NCBI GenBank assembly: GCA_020441225.1
Contig: JAGRMP010000036.1
Coordinates: 1 to 5,970 of the forward strand
Reading direction: 5' to 3'
DNA from: Maritimibacter sp.
Lineage (GTDB): Bacteria; Pseudomonadota; Alphaproteobacteria; Rhodobacterales; Rhodobacteraceae
Length of the DNA: 5,970 bases
The position numbers and the translations under genes were made by a program. The notes under the pieces are model-generated. The model saw only the letters and a list, made by a program, of their open reading frames with translations. It was not told where the DNA came from and searched no databases. Shown here piece after piece: positions 1 to 5,597 of the stretch. Numbering within the stretch: the stretch's first letter is position 1; every line of letters starts with the position of its first letter.

Positions 1-591
1 GTGATTGCGGTTCCAGACCGGTTCGAGAAAGCTGTTGGCGAAGCGGAAATACAAGAGGTTCTGGATCGCCTCCTTGCCGAGGTAATGGTCGATGCGAAAG
101 ATCGCGTCCTCGGGGAAGGTGCCACGCAGCGTGGCGTTGAGCGCCTGGGCGGAGGCGAGGTCGCGGCCGAAGGGCTTTTCGACCATCAGCCGCGCGCCCT
201 CGGCAAGCCCGGCGTCGTCCAGCCCCTTCACAACGGCGCCGAACAGCGAGGGCGGGATGGCGAGGTAGAAGAGCGGGCGTTTGGCGGTGCCGAGCGCCGC
301 CTTGAGCCCGGCGAAACAGCCCGGCTCGCGGTAGTCGCCCGCGACGTAGCGCAGCCGGTCGGCGAGGCGGTCGAAGGTGACATCGTCGATCCCGCCCAGA
401 TGGGTCTCGATCCCGTCGCGGGCGCGGGCGGCGAGCCGGTCGTTGCTCCAATCGTCGAGCGCCACGCCGATCACCGGGGCCTTGAGACCCCCGCGCGCTT
501 CCATCCGGTAGAGCGCTGGAAAAATCATCTTGTGTGCGAGATCGCCGGTGGCGCCGAAGACCACAAGCGCGTCGGAGCGCGGCTCGGTCAT
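1..591 (-). CDS. zwf: Glucose-6-phosphate dehydrogenase (Zwf), N-terminal part, cut by the window's left edge
   Basis: Cytosolic enzyme that oxidises glucose 6-phosphate to 6-phosphogluconolactone with reduction of NAD(P)+, the entry step of the oxidative pentose phosphate and Entner-Doudoroff routes. The 197 residues present start MTEPRSDALVVFGATGDLAH. They show the Rossmann dinucleotide motif FGATGDL at residues 12-18, the VEKPFGRDL block at 137-145, and the substrate-site signature RIDHYLGKE at 166-174, whose Asp168-His169 pair contacts the sugar phosphate in this family. The sequence continues into the conserved LLYFRFANSFLEPVWN stretch (179-194). Full-length relatives are about 450-500 residues, so more than half, including the catalytic-base His, lies outside the window. 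The ATG overlaps the gnd stop codon (ATGA), and there is no strong Shine-Dalgarno sequence in front of it, so translation is probably coupled to gnd. It is the third gene of the apparent glucoamylase-gnd-zwf operon. The identification is very secure; the cofactor preference cannot be read from this fragment. Confidence 0.96.
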   Translation of the reverse strand, partial: MTEPRSDALVVFGATGDLAHKMIFPALYRMEARGGLKAPVIGVALDDWSNDRLAARARDGIETHLGGIDDVTFDRLADRLRYVAGDYREPGCFAGLKAALGTAKRPLFYLAIPPSLFGAVVKGLDDAGLAEGARLMVEKPFGRDLASAQALNATLRGTFPEDAIFRIDHYLGKEAIQNLLYFRFANSFLEPVWNRNH

Positions 592-1601
592 TTCCGGTCC
601 CCGGGTTTCTCGTGGTGGCCGCCGAAGCCGTAGCGCATGGCCGACAGCACCTTGCCGGCAAATTCGTCATTGCCGCGCGAGGCGAAGCGGCTGAAGAGCG
701 CGGACGACAGCACCGGGGTGGGCACGCCGGTCTCGATCGCCGCCTGCAGGGTCCAGCGGCCCTCGCCACTGTCAGAGACGCGGCCATCGAACGCTGCCAG
801 CTCGCGGTCCGCGCGCAGCGCCTCGGCGGTAAGGTCGAGCAGCCAGGAGCTGATCACCGAGCCATGCCGCCAGACCTCGGCGACGGCGGCGAGATCGATG
901 TCGAAACGGTAGTATTCGGGCTCGGCGAGCGGGGTGGTCTCGGCGTCTTCGTCGCGTTTGACCGCGCCCGCGTTCGCCGCCTTGAGCACGTTCATGCCCT
1001 CGGCATAGGCGGCCATCATCCCGTATTCGATCCCGTTGTGGACCATCTTGACGAAATGCCCGGCCCCGGTCGGCCCGCAATGCAGATAGCCCGAGGGCGC
1101 GGTGCCGAGGCTGAGGTCGTTTTCCGATTGCAGGTCGCGGCCCGGGGCGAGCGCGGCGAAGATCAGATCGAGCCGTTTGACCGCCTCGGTCGGCCCGCCG
1201 ATCATCAGGCTGTAGCCGCGTTCGAGGCCCCAGACCCCGCCCGAGGTGCCGGCATCGATCACGTCGATGCCCTGCGGTTCCAATTCGCGCGCGAGGTCCA
1301 TCGCCTCGCGGTAGTTGGAATTGCCGCCGTCGATCAGCGCGTCGCCGGGCGAGAGTTTGGCCGCGAGTTCCCGCGCCACCCGGGGGGTGATCGCGGCGGG
1401 CAGCATCATCCACACCGCGCGGGGCGGTTTCAGCGCGCCGACCAGCGCGTCGAGGCTGTCGACGCCGGTGGCGCCGTCCTTGGCGAGCGCCGCGACGGCG
1501 TCGGCGCTCACGTCATAGGCGACGATCTCGTGCCCCGCGCGCATCAGCCGCCGCGACATGTCTCCGCCCATGCGGCCCAATCCGATCATACCCAGTTGCA
1601 T
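588..1601 (-). CDS. gnd: 6-phosphogluconate dehydrogenase, decarboxylating, short NAD-type
   Basis: Cytosolic enzyme converting 6-phosphogluconate to ribulose 5-phosphate and CO2 with reduction of a nicotinamide cofactor. The protein has 337 residues, which fits the short bacterial form rather than the roughly 470-residue E. coli Gnd. The N-terminal Rossmann fold has GLGRMG at 7-12 and ends its second strand with Asp30 (AYDVS). An acid there usually binds the adenine ribose of NAD+, while NADP+ enzymes tend to have Asn-Arg-Thr; the NAD+ preference is an inference. DGGNSNYREA (91-100) and DAGTSGGVWGLERGYSLMIGG (116-136) are the substrate-binding blocks. GHFVKMVHNGIEYG (181-194) carries the expected catalytic Lys185 and Glu192. 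The C-terminal helical domain follows and looks intact. The ATG at 1601 has an AGGA Shine-Dalgarno element seven bases upstream. The gene follows the glucoamylase after 37 bp and overlaps zwf by an ATGA, so all three are probably cotranscribed. Confidence 0.96.
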   Translation of the reverse strand: MQLGMIGLGRMGGDMSRRLMRAGHEIVAYDVSADAVAALAKDGATGVDSLDALVGALKPPRAVWMMLPAAITPRVARELAAKLSPGDALIDGGNSNYREAMDLARELEPQGIDVIDAGTSGGVWGLERGYSLMIGGPTEAVKRLDLIFAALAPGRDLQSENDLSLGTAPSGYLHCGPTGAGHFVKMVHNGIEYGMMAAYAEGMNVLKAANAGAVKRDEDAETTPLAEPEYYRFDIDLAAVAEVWRHGSVISSWLLDLTAEALRADRELAAFDGRVSDSGEGRWTLQAAIETGVPTPVLSSALFSRFASRGNDEFAGKVLSAMRYGFGGHHEKPGDRK

Positions 1602-1607
1602 CTTGTC

Positions 1608-1613
1608 TTCCTT
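1608..1613 (-). promoter_or_regulatory. Ribosome binding site of gnd
   Basis: On the minus strand AAGGAA lies in the 37-bp gap after the glucoamylase stop. The AGGA core is seven bases before the ATG at 1601. It supports that start and shows that gnd has its own initiation site, unlike zwf. Confidence 0.7.
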
Positions 1614-1638
1614 CCCGTGTCAGGCGCCCCCGTGACCC

Positions 1639-4062
1639 TCAGCCATCGGTGCGCGTTACCTCGAAGTTGCGGCCTTCCCAGCGGTCGGCCCCGGTCCAGT
1701 ACAGAGTGAAGGCCATGGTCGCGCCGGGCGCCAGTGCATCGCAGGCGAGGTCAACCACATGTGACCCGAAACCGGTCGGGCGCGTGGCGCTGTCCGACCA
1801 ACTGGCCCAGCCATCGGTGCTCCACCGGACCCTGGCCGCAGCCTTCAGCTCCAGCCGCAACCGCTTGCGGGCGGGGATGCGGGCGATCTGGTTGTCGAAC
1901 CGCCAGATCCGGATCTGGGATCCCGTGCGGTCCTCGACGTAGCGCTTGCGGGGCTGCGGCGGCATGTCGAAGACCGCGCCGTCGGCGAGCGAGCGCAGCA
2001 GTTTGAGGTGCTCGGAATGCGCCCAGACCAGCGGCATGGCGCTGCCGGCGGGGCGGCCGCGGAAGAGCTCGCGGTCGGGGATGTCGTCGGCGTCCCAGCT
2101 CTGTTCGGGAAGCAGCCCGCCGTCGCCGGCGCTCGCTTCGAGCGTGGCCAGCAGCGCTTCGGCTCTTTCGGGGTGCCCGGCGGCGAGCTCGTAATGCGCC
2201 CGTTCGCCCGCGAGCAGCGGCCAGGCGCGGCCGATGCCGGTGCCGTCGAAAGGCCCGCCGTCGGCATGTTCGCCGTAACCGTCCTCGGTGTAGCGGTACC
2301 ACAGCGGGCCCTGCGGCAGCTCGACCCTCAGCGCGTGGTCGATGGCCGCGACCGTGTCGGCGATGCGCGGATCGTCGGGCGCGCGCAGCCCGAAGCGCAC
2401 GAGCGCAAGGGCATCGGGCGACAGCACGTCCTGGCTGGGCAGAAAGGCACGGTCGGGCGGGCGGTTCTTGATCAGCGTTTCGCCCGCGTCGGCCTCGGCC
2501 CTGTCGGTCGCACCGCTCGCGGCGATGCGCACGTAATAGCCCGAGATGCCAGCGGCTTCGCACAGGTGCGGGTCGCCCGCGTAGGTCCATTGCTCGATCT
2601 GCTCGTTCCAGCAATCGGCGGTCTCGCGCAGGTGCTGCGCGTCGTCCGCGCGCCCCGCGGCGTCGAGCAGGTCGGCAGCGGCCAGCAGCGCGGCGATCTC
2701 GACGGCGAGGGTGAAGGGGCTGTAGCCCGCATCCTCCTCCCAGCGGTCCTGCGCGGTGGCGGGACCATTGAGAAGCACGAAGCCGGCAGCGCGGGTGACC
2801 ATGCCGATGTAGCGGCCGAGCCCGCCGTCGCCGAGGTGGCCCAGGCGGTGGAGCATGTCGGCGAGCAGGATCGGAAAGGCGACCTCGTCCATCTGCACGC
2901 CGTTCCAGTAGGGCCGCCCGTCGAGCCACATGTTCTGCGCCCAGCGGCCCGAGGGGGCCTGGGTCTGGCGCAGGTAGTCGAGGATGTTCAGCGCCTCGCC
3001 CGCGTCGCCGATGGCGAGGAAACCGCCTGCCGTCTCGACCAGGTCGCGCGGCCAGACCAGGTGATAACCGCCGAGATCGCCGTCGCCCTTGGAAAAGCCC
3101 CAGGGGATCGACAGGCTGGCCACCACCGCGCCTGGCCGGTCGACCGCGCGGTGGGTGGCGAGGACCGCGGCGGAGGTGCGGTAGGCGGCTTCGCCCGCGC
3201 CTGTGCGGGTGAGCGTGCGCAGCCCGTCTTGCCAGGTTTGCCAGTCGCTGACATAGGCGTCCCAGGCGCGGTCGAACCCGGCGTCGAGGCTCGCGAGCGC
3301 CCGGTCGGCGGCTTCGATTTCGGTCTGGCCGAAAGCGAGGGCGAGCACGGTGCCGTCTTCTTCCGGGCCGAAGTCCATCTCGCCCACCAGCGCGACGTTG
3401 CCGTCGTCGGCGCGGGCGTAGCGGGGCGCGATCTCGCCCCTCTGCGCGAGCTGCTGCCAGCCGTCGGATGTGCCGACGAAGCCCGCCGAGGCTGCGCGCC
3501 AGGGGCGCGAGGCGGCGAGCGCGAGGTAGCGCGACTTGCCGGTGGAGAAGAGCATCTTGTGCCCGGCGTGGAGGCCGATCCAGGCGGAATTGCCCATGCC
3601 GGCATTGACCAGATGGGGCGCGAGCAGGGCGTGAACCCGGTAGTCGCCCGCCGCGCCCTCACGGGCGGTGAACCGGATCCGCTGGAGCAGGCAGGGCCGG
3701 TCGGGATCGGCGATCACGTCTTTGGTGATCCGGTAGCGCCCGTCGCGGGCGGTGTTGGTCACGTGGAAAGCCGGGATGCCGGGAGCGACGGGCACGGTTT
3801 CCGTGTCACAATCGCGCTTTTCCTCGGAGAAATACCCGCGCCCATCGGTGACGATCAGCCCGAAATCGCGGGTGCAGGCGCTGTCGACGCGGGGGTAATA
3901 GACCTCGTTGAGGATGCCGTGGGAGAGGGTGAACCAGAGGGGCGAGGCGGGCGACAGCGCGGTGCCGACGCCGTTCTTGGCGCTCGAGGTCCAGCGCGCG
4001 TCGATGCCCGGCGCGCCGGGGGCGGCGTCCAGGGGGCGCGGGGCGTTTGCATGAATGGTCAT
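1639..4062 (-). CDS. GH15 glucoamylase (glucan 1,4-alpha-glucosidase), bacterial type, intracellular
   Basis: Inverting exo-hydrolase that releases beta-glucose from non-reducing ends of alpha-1,4 glucans. The 807-residue protein begins MTIHANAPRP and has no signal peptide or membrane segment, so it should act in the cytoplasm on glycogen or maltodextrin. Residues about 10-270 match the N-terminal beta-sandwich of bacterial GH15 enzymes (RWTSSAKNGVGTALSP at 23-38; SHGILNEVYYPRVDSA at 47-62). Residues about 285-690 are the (alpha/alpha)6 barrel: GGYHLVWPRDLVET (331-344), NGVQMDEVAF (387-396), RWEEDAGYSP (440-449) with likely general acid Glu442, and LLPEQSWD (650-657) with likely general base Glu653. 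Residues about 700-807 form an extra Trp-rich, probably beta-sandwich domain. The ATG at 4062 is preferred over in-frame ATGs at 4155 and 4134 because GGAG sits six bases upstream and homologous sequence begins only here. It appears to be the first gene of an operon with gnd and zwf. A glucodextranase-like specificity is possible; GH15 membership is secure. Confidence 0.95.
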   Translation of the reverse strand: MTIHANAPRPLDAAPGAPGIDARWTSSAKNGVGTALSPASPLWFTLSHGILNEVYYPRVDSACTRDFGLIVTDGRGYFSEEKRDCDTETVPVAPGIPAFHVTNTARDGRYRITKDVIADPDRPCLLQRIRFTAREGAAGDYRVHALLAPHLVNAGMGNSAWIGLHAGHKMLFSTGKSRYLALAASRPWRAASAGFVGTSDGWQQLAQRGEIAPRYARADDGNVALVGEMDFGPEEDGTVLALAFGQTEIEAADRALASLDAGFDRAWDAYVSDWQTWQDGLRTLTRTGAGEAAYRTSAAVLATHRAVDRPGAVVASLSIPWGFSKGDGDLGGYHLVWPRDLVETAGGFLAIGDAGEALNILDYLRQTQAPSGRWAQNMWLDGRPYWNGVQMDEVAFPILLADMLHRLGHLGDGGLGRYIGMVTRAAGFVLLNGPATAQDRWEEDAGYSPFTLAVEIAALLAAADLLDAAGRADDAQHLRETADCWNEQIEQWTYAGDPHLCEAAGISGYYVRIAASGATDRAEADAGETLIKNRPPDRAFLPSQDVLSPDALALVRFGLRAPDDPRIADTVAAIDHALRVELPQGPLWYRYTEDGYGEHADGGPFDGTGIGRAWPLLAGERAHYELAAGHPERAEALLATLEASAGDGGLLPEQSWDADDIPDRELFRGRPAGSAMPLVWAHSEHLKLLRSLADGAVFDMPPQPRKRYVEDRTGSQIRIWRFDNQIARIPARKRLRLELKAAARVRWSTDGWASWSDSATRPTGFGSHVVDLACDALAPGATMAFTLYWTGADRWEGRNFEVTRTDG

Positions 4063-4068
4063 CTCTCT

Positions 4069-4072
4069 CTCC
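4069..4072 (-). promoter_or_regulatory. Ribosome binding site deciding the glucoamylase start
   Basis: GGAG on the minus strand, followed by six bases (AGAGAG) and the ATG at 4062. In-frame ATGs further upstream (4155, 4134) lack properly spaced Shine-Dalgarno sequences, so this site fixes the start and removes 31 spurious N-terminal residues. Confidence 0.75.
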
Positions 4073-4124
4073 GCCTTGAGCTTTTCCCGAGGATCGCGCG
4101 ACCGGCCCACGGGCGGCTCACCTG

Positions 4125-4139
4125 CAGGATACATTCCTG
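4125..4139. repeat. Small inverted repeat upstream of the glucoamylase operon
   Basis: CAGGA-N5-TCCTG, a perfect 5-bp dyad about 63 bp before the glucoamylase ATG, in the only sizeable spacer preceding the operon. On the minus strand a weak sigma-70-like pair (TTGGGC, then TATCCT 18 bases later) places the poor -10 match inside this dyad. It could be an operator overlapping the promoter, but a dyad this short is also expected by chance. Confidence 0.2.
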
Positions 4140-4194
4140 TAAGGCACGAGCCCAAGGACCGGTTCGCGGAAGCGGCGAGAGATGGAGCGCGTGA

Positions 4195-4222
4195 GGCCCG
4201 GGCGAGGGGAACCGCCCGGGCC
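4195..4222 (-). terminator. GC-rich hairpin downstream of the protease gene, probable terminator
   Basis: A perfect 10-bp stem (GGCCCGGGCG pairing with CGCCCGGGCC) closes an 8-base loop. It begins 12 bases after the protease stop codon on the minus strand. There is no run of T after the stem, so it is not a classical intrinsic terminator. Stems of this strength without a U-tract often mark gene ends in high-GC bacteria, where they may stop transcription or protect the 3' end. It would separate the protease transcript from the glucoamylase operon, which starts 132 bases further on in the same direction. Confidence 0.6.
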
Positions 4223-4234
4223 GGCCGTGCCTGG

Positions 4235-5371
4235 TTACGCCGGCTGGTCGGGCCGGGTGCCGAGGGCGACGGTCACCTCCATCGGCGCGTTTGCGCGCAG
4301 GAGGCTGAGGGTCACCGTGCTGCCGGGCGCTTCCATCGCGATGGCGCGGCTCAACTCGGCCGGGGTCTTGACCTCGGTGCCGTTGACCGCGAGCACGATG
4401 TCGCCGCGCTTGAGCTCGGCCGTGGCGGCGGGGGTGTCCGGGGTGACCGACGAGATCAGCACGCCTTCGGGCACGTCCATGCCGAGCGCGGCGGCGGTGT
4501 CTTCGCTCACCGGCTGGATGGCGACGCCGAGCCAGCCGCGCGAGACATGGCCGTCGGCTTCGAGATCGGCCACCACCTGCTGGGCGAGGTTCGCCGGGAT
4601 CGCGAAGCCGATCCCCACCGAGCCGCCGGAAGGCGACAGGATCGCGGTGTTGATACCCACGACCTTGCCGTCGGTCGAGAACAGCGGGCCGCCGGAATTG
4701 CCCTTGTTGATCGCCGCGTCGGTCTGGATGAAATTGTCGTAGGGCCCGCTCTGGATGTCGCGGCCGAGCGCCGAGATGATCCCCGACGTGACCGAATTGC
4801 CAAGGCCGAAGGGGTTGCCGATGGCGACCACGTCCTCGCCGACCTGCAGCGCGTCGCTGTCGCCAAAGCTGACGGTGGGCAGATCCGAGACACCGGCGAT
4901 CCGCACCAGCGCGAGGTCGGTCGAGGGGTCGGTGCCGATCACGGTGGCGTCGAACTTGCGGCCGTCTTCGAGGGTGACCTTCACGGTTTCGGCGCCGTCG
5001 ACGACGTGAGCATTGGTCACGATCAGCCCGTCGGGTTCGATCACGAAGCCGGTGCCGAGGCCCGAGACCATGTAGGGCTGCCCGTCGGGCGCGCCGCGCT
5101 CGTCGGGTTGCTGACCGAAGAACCGCTGGAACGGAAAGTCGCCCGGCATCTGCCGCTCGTCGAAGCGCATGGCGTCTGCGGATTTCTCGACCTCGACATA
5201 GACGACGGCGGGCGAGACATCCCTGACCAGCTCGACATAGCCGCCGGTGGACGCGGCGGCGCGGGCCGCTTCGGGCCAGACGGCGGGGGCGGCGACGGTC
5301 AGGCCGGCGGCGGCGAGCATCGCGGCGGTCAGCGCGCTGCGCATGAAGGGGCGTTTTCGGGTGGTCTGCAT
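4235..5371 (-). CDS. Exported HtrA/Deg-family serine protease with one PDZ domain
   Basis: Envelope protease of the trypsin-like Do/Deg family (S1C), which degrades or refolds damaged periplasmic proteins. The 378-residue protein starts MQTTRKRPFM; basic residues 5-7 are followed by an Ala/Leu-rich core (13-30) and an A-R-A site at 36-38, a typical Sec signal peptide with predicted cleavage after Ala38. The protease domain spans about 45-265 and has the whole triad: His122 in TNAHVVDG, Asp152 in TDPSTDLAL and Ser226 in NKGNSGGP. A short Gln/Pro-rich stretch (70-100) matches the regulatory LA-loop region. One PDZ domain follows, about 275-366, starting RGWLGVAIQPV. Classical DegP has two PDZ domains and about 450-480 residues, so this is DegS/HhoB-like in layout, although the signal looks cleavable rather than an anchor. 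The ATG at 5371 has AAGGAG nine bases upstream. It is divergent from a response regulator, which suggests control by envelope stress. The family is certain; a degP, degQ or degS symbol is not assigned. Confidence 0.95.
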   Translation of the reverse strand: MQTTRKRPFMRSALTAAMLAAAGLTVAAPAVWPEAARAAASTGGYVELVRDVSPAVVYVEVEKSADAMRFDERQMPGDFPFQRFFGQQPDERGAPDGQPYMVSGLGTGFVIEPDGLIVTNAHVVDGAETVKVTLEDGRKFDATVIGTDPSTDLALVRIAGVSDLPTVSFGDSDALQVGEDVVAIGNPFGLGNSVTSGIISALGRDIQSGPYDNFIQTDAAINKGNSGGPLFSTDGKVVGINTAILSPSGGSVGIGFAIPANLAQQVVADLEADGHVSRGWLGVAIQPVSEDTAAALGMDVPEGVLISSVTPDTPAATAELKRGDIVLAVNGTEVKTPAELSRAIAMEAPGSTVTLSLLRANAPMEVTVALGTRPDQPA

Positions 5372-5380
5372 AAGGGTCCT

Positions 5381-5386
5381 CTCCTT
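5381..5386 (-). promoter_or_regulatory. Ribosome binding site of the HtrA-family protease
   Basis: AAGGAG on the minus strand, nine bases before the ATG at 5371. It supports that start over an in-frame ATG at 5422, which would add 17 hydrophilic residues before the signal peptide. Confidence 0.75.
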
Positions 5387-5457
5387 GATCCTGCGGCCGC
5401 GCGGGGCGGCGATGGGTCCCAAGATGGGGACGCGGTCCGACAGGGAACCGTCAGGGA

Positions 5458-5499
5458 GATTGCATCGGCGACATTTTCCTCACGATTGGGTGAGCGACA
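5458..5499. repeat. 16-base imperfect direct repeat, candidate regulator binding sites
   Basis: Two copies of GATTG-N6-CGACA lie at 5458-5473 and 5484-5499, matching at 12 of 16 positions and 26 bp apart start to start. A third GATTG follows directly at 5500-5504. OmpR-family regulators typically bind tandem direct repeats near their own or neighbouring promoters, and this block sits centrally between the two divergent genes. The function is inferred. Confidence 0.4.
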
Positions 5500-5588
5500 G
5501 ATTGCGGATTTGTAATCTTGCCGCCAGTTCTTTGCCAATGCCGGGGCGCAGGCTGTGCGCAGCACAGGACATGAGGAACCGGCAGGAA

Positions 5589-5593
5589 AGGAG
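5589..5593 (+). promoter_or_regulatory. Ribosome binding site deciding the GTG start of the response regulator
   Basis: AGGAG within GGAAAGGAG, four bases before GTG 5598. An in-frame ATG at 5571 would place this strong site inside the coding region and would add nine charged residues before the conserved first strand. That ATG has only AGGA two bases upstream, too close to work well. Confidence 0.7.
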
Positions 5594-5597
5594 CGAC

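Larger units (their letters stand above)
5372..5597. promoter_or_regulatory. Divergent intergenic control region between protease and response regulator
   Basis: This 226-bp gap must hold promoters for both flanking genes. Its central part, about 5458-5520, is visibly more AT-rich than the surroundings. It holds a 16-base direct repeat (given separately), a perfect dyad CTCAC-N6-GTGAG at 5479-5494, and on the plus strand a possible -10 element TGTAAT at 5511-5516. The best -35 match for it, TTGGGT at 5486-5491, is at a long 19-base spacing, so no promoter is called firmly. No ORF with coding character is seen in it. Confidence 0.55.

Noticed and set aside
1..633. Plus-strand open frame opposite zwf
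   Set aside because: The minus-strand reading gives an unmistakable glucose-6-phosphate dehydrogenase, and the plus frame has no motif.
1619..1636. Bulged hairpin (GTCA...TGAC) between the glucoamylase stop and the gnd ribosome binding site
   Set aside because: It has only about six base pairs with a bulge and no U-tract. It is too weak to call a terminator inside an otherwise tight operon.
534..1709. Long plus-strand open frame (391 codons) opposite gnd
   Set aside because: It lies antisense to a gene with full family motifs. Its translation is rich in Arg, Gly, His and Ala with no recognisable domain, as expected for a high-GC shadow frame.
4063..4155. Extended glucoamylase start at ATG 4155 (or ATG 4134)
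   Set aside because: The additional residues do not resemble the GH15 N-terminus, and no well-spaced Shine-Dalgarno sequence precedes either ATG. The ATG at 4062 has GGAG at six-base spacing.
2008..4194. Very long plus-strand open frame (728 codons) opposite the glucoamylase
   Set aside because: It is entirely antisense to a secure GH15 gene. The low-complexity Gly/Arg/Ala/Val product has no known motif; GC-rich codon use on the minus strand suppresses stops in this frame.
4055..5515. Long plus-strand open frame (486 codons) opposite the HtrA-type protease
   Set aside because: Antisense to the protease, with an Asp/Gly/Arg/His-rich shadow composition. It also runs through both intergenic regions without any coding signature.
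5571..5597. Alternative ATG start for the response regulator
   Set aside because: It would add a charged extension before MKILLIEDD, the usual start of this family, and would bury the AGGAG that properly serves the GTG at 5598.
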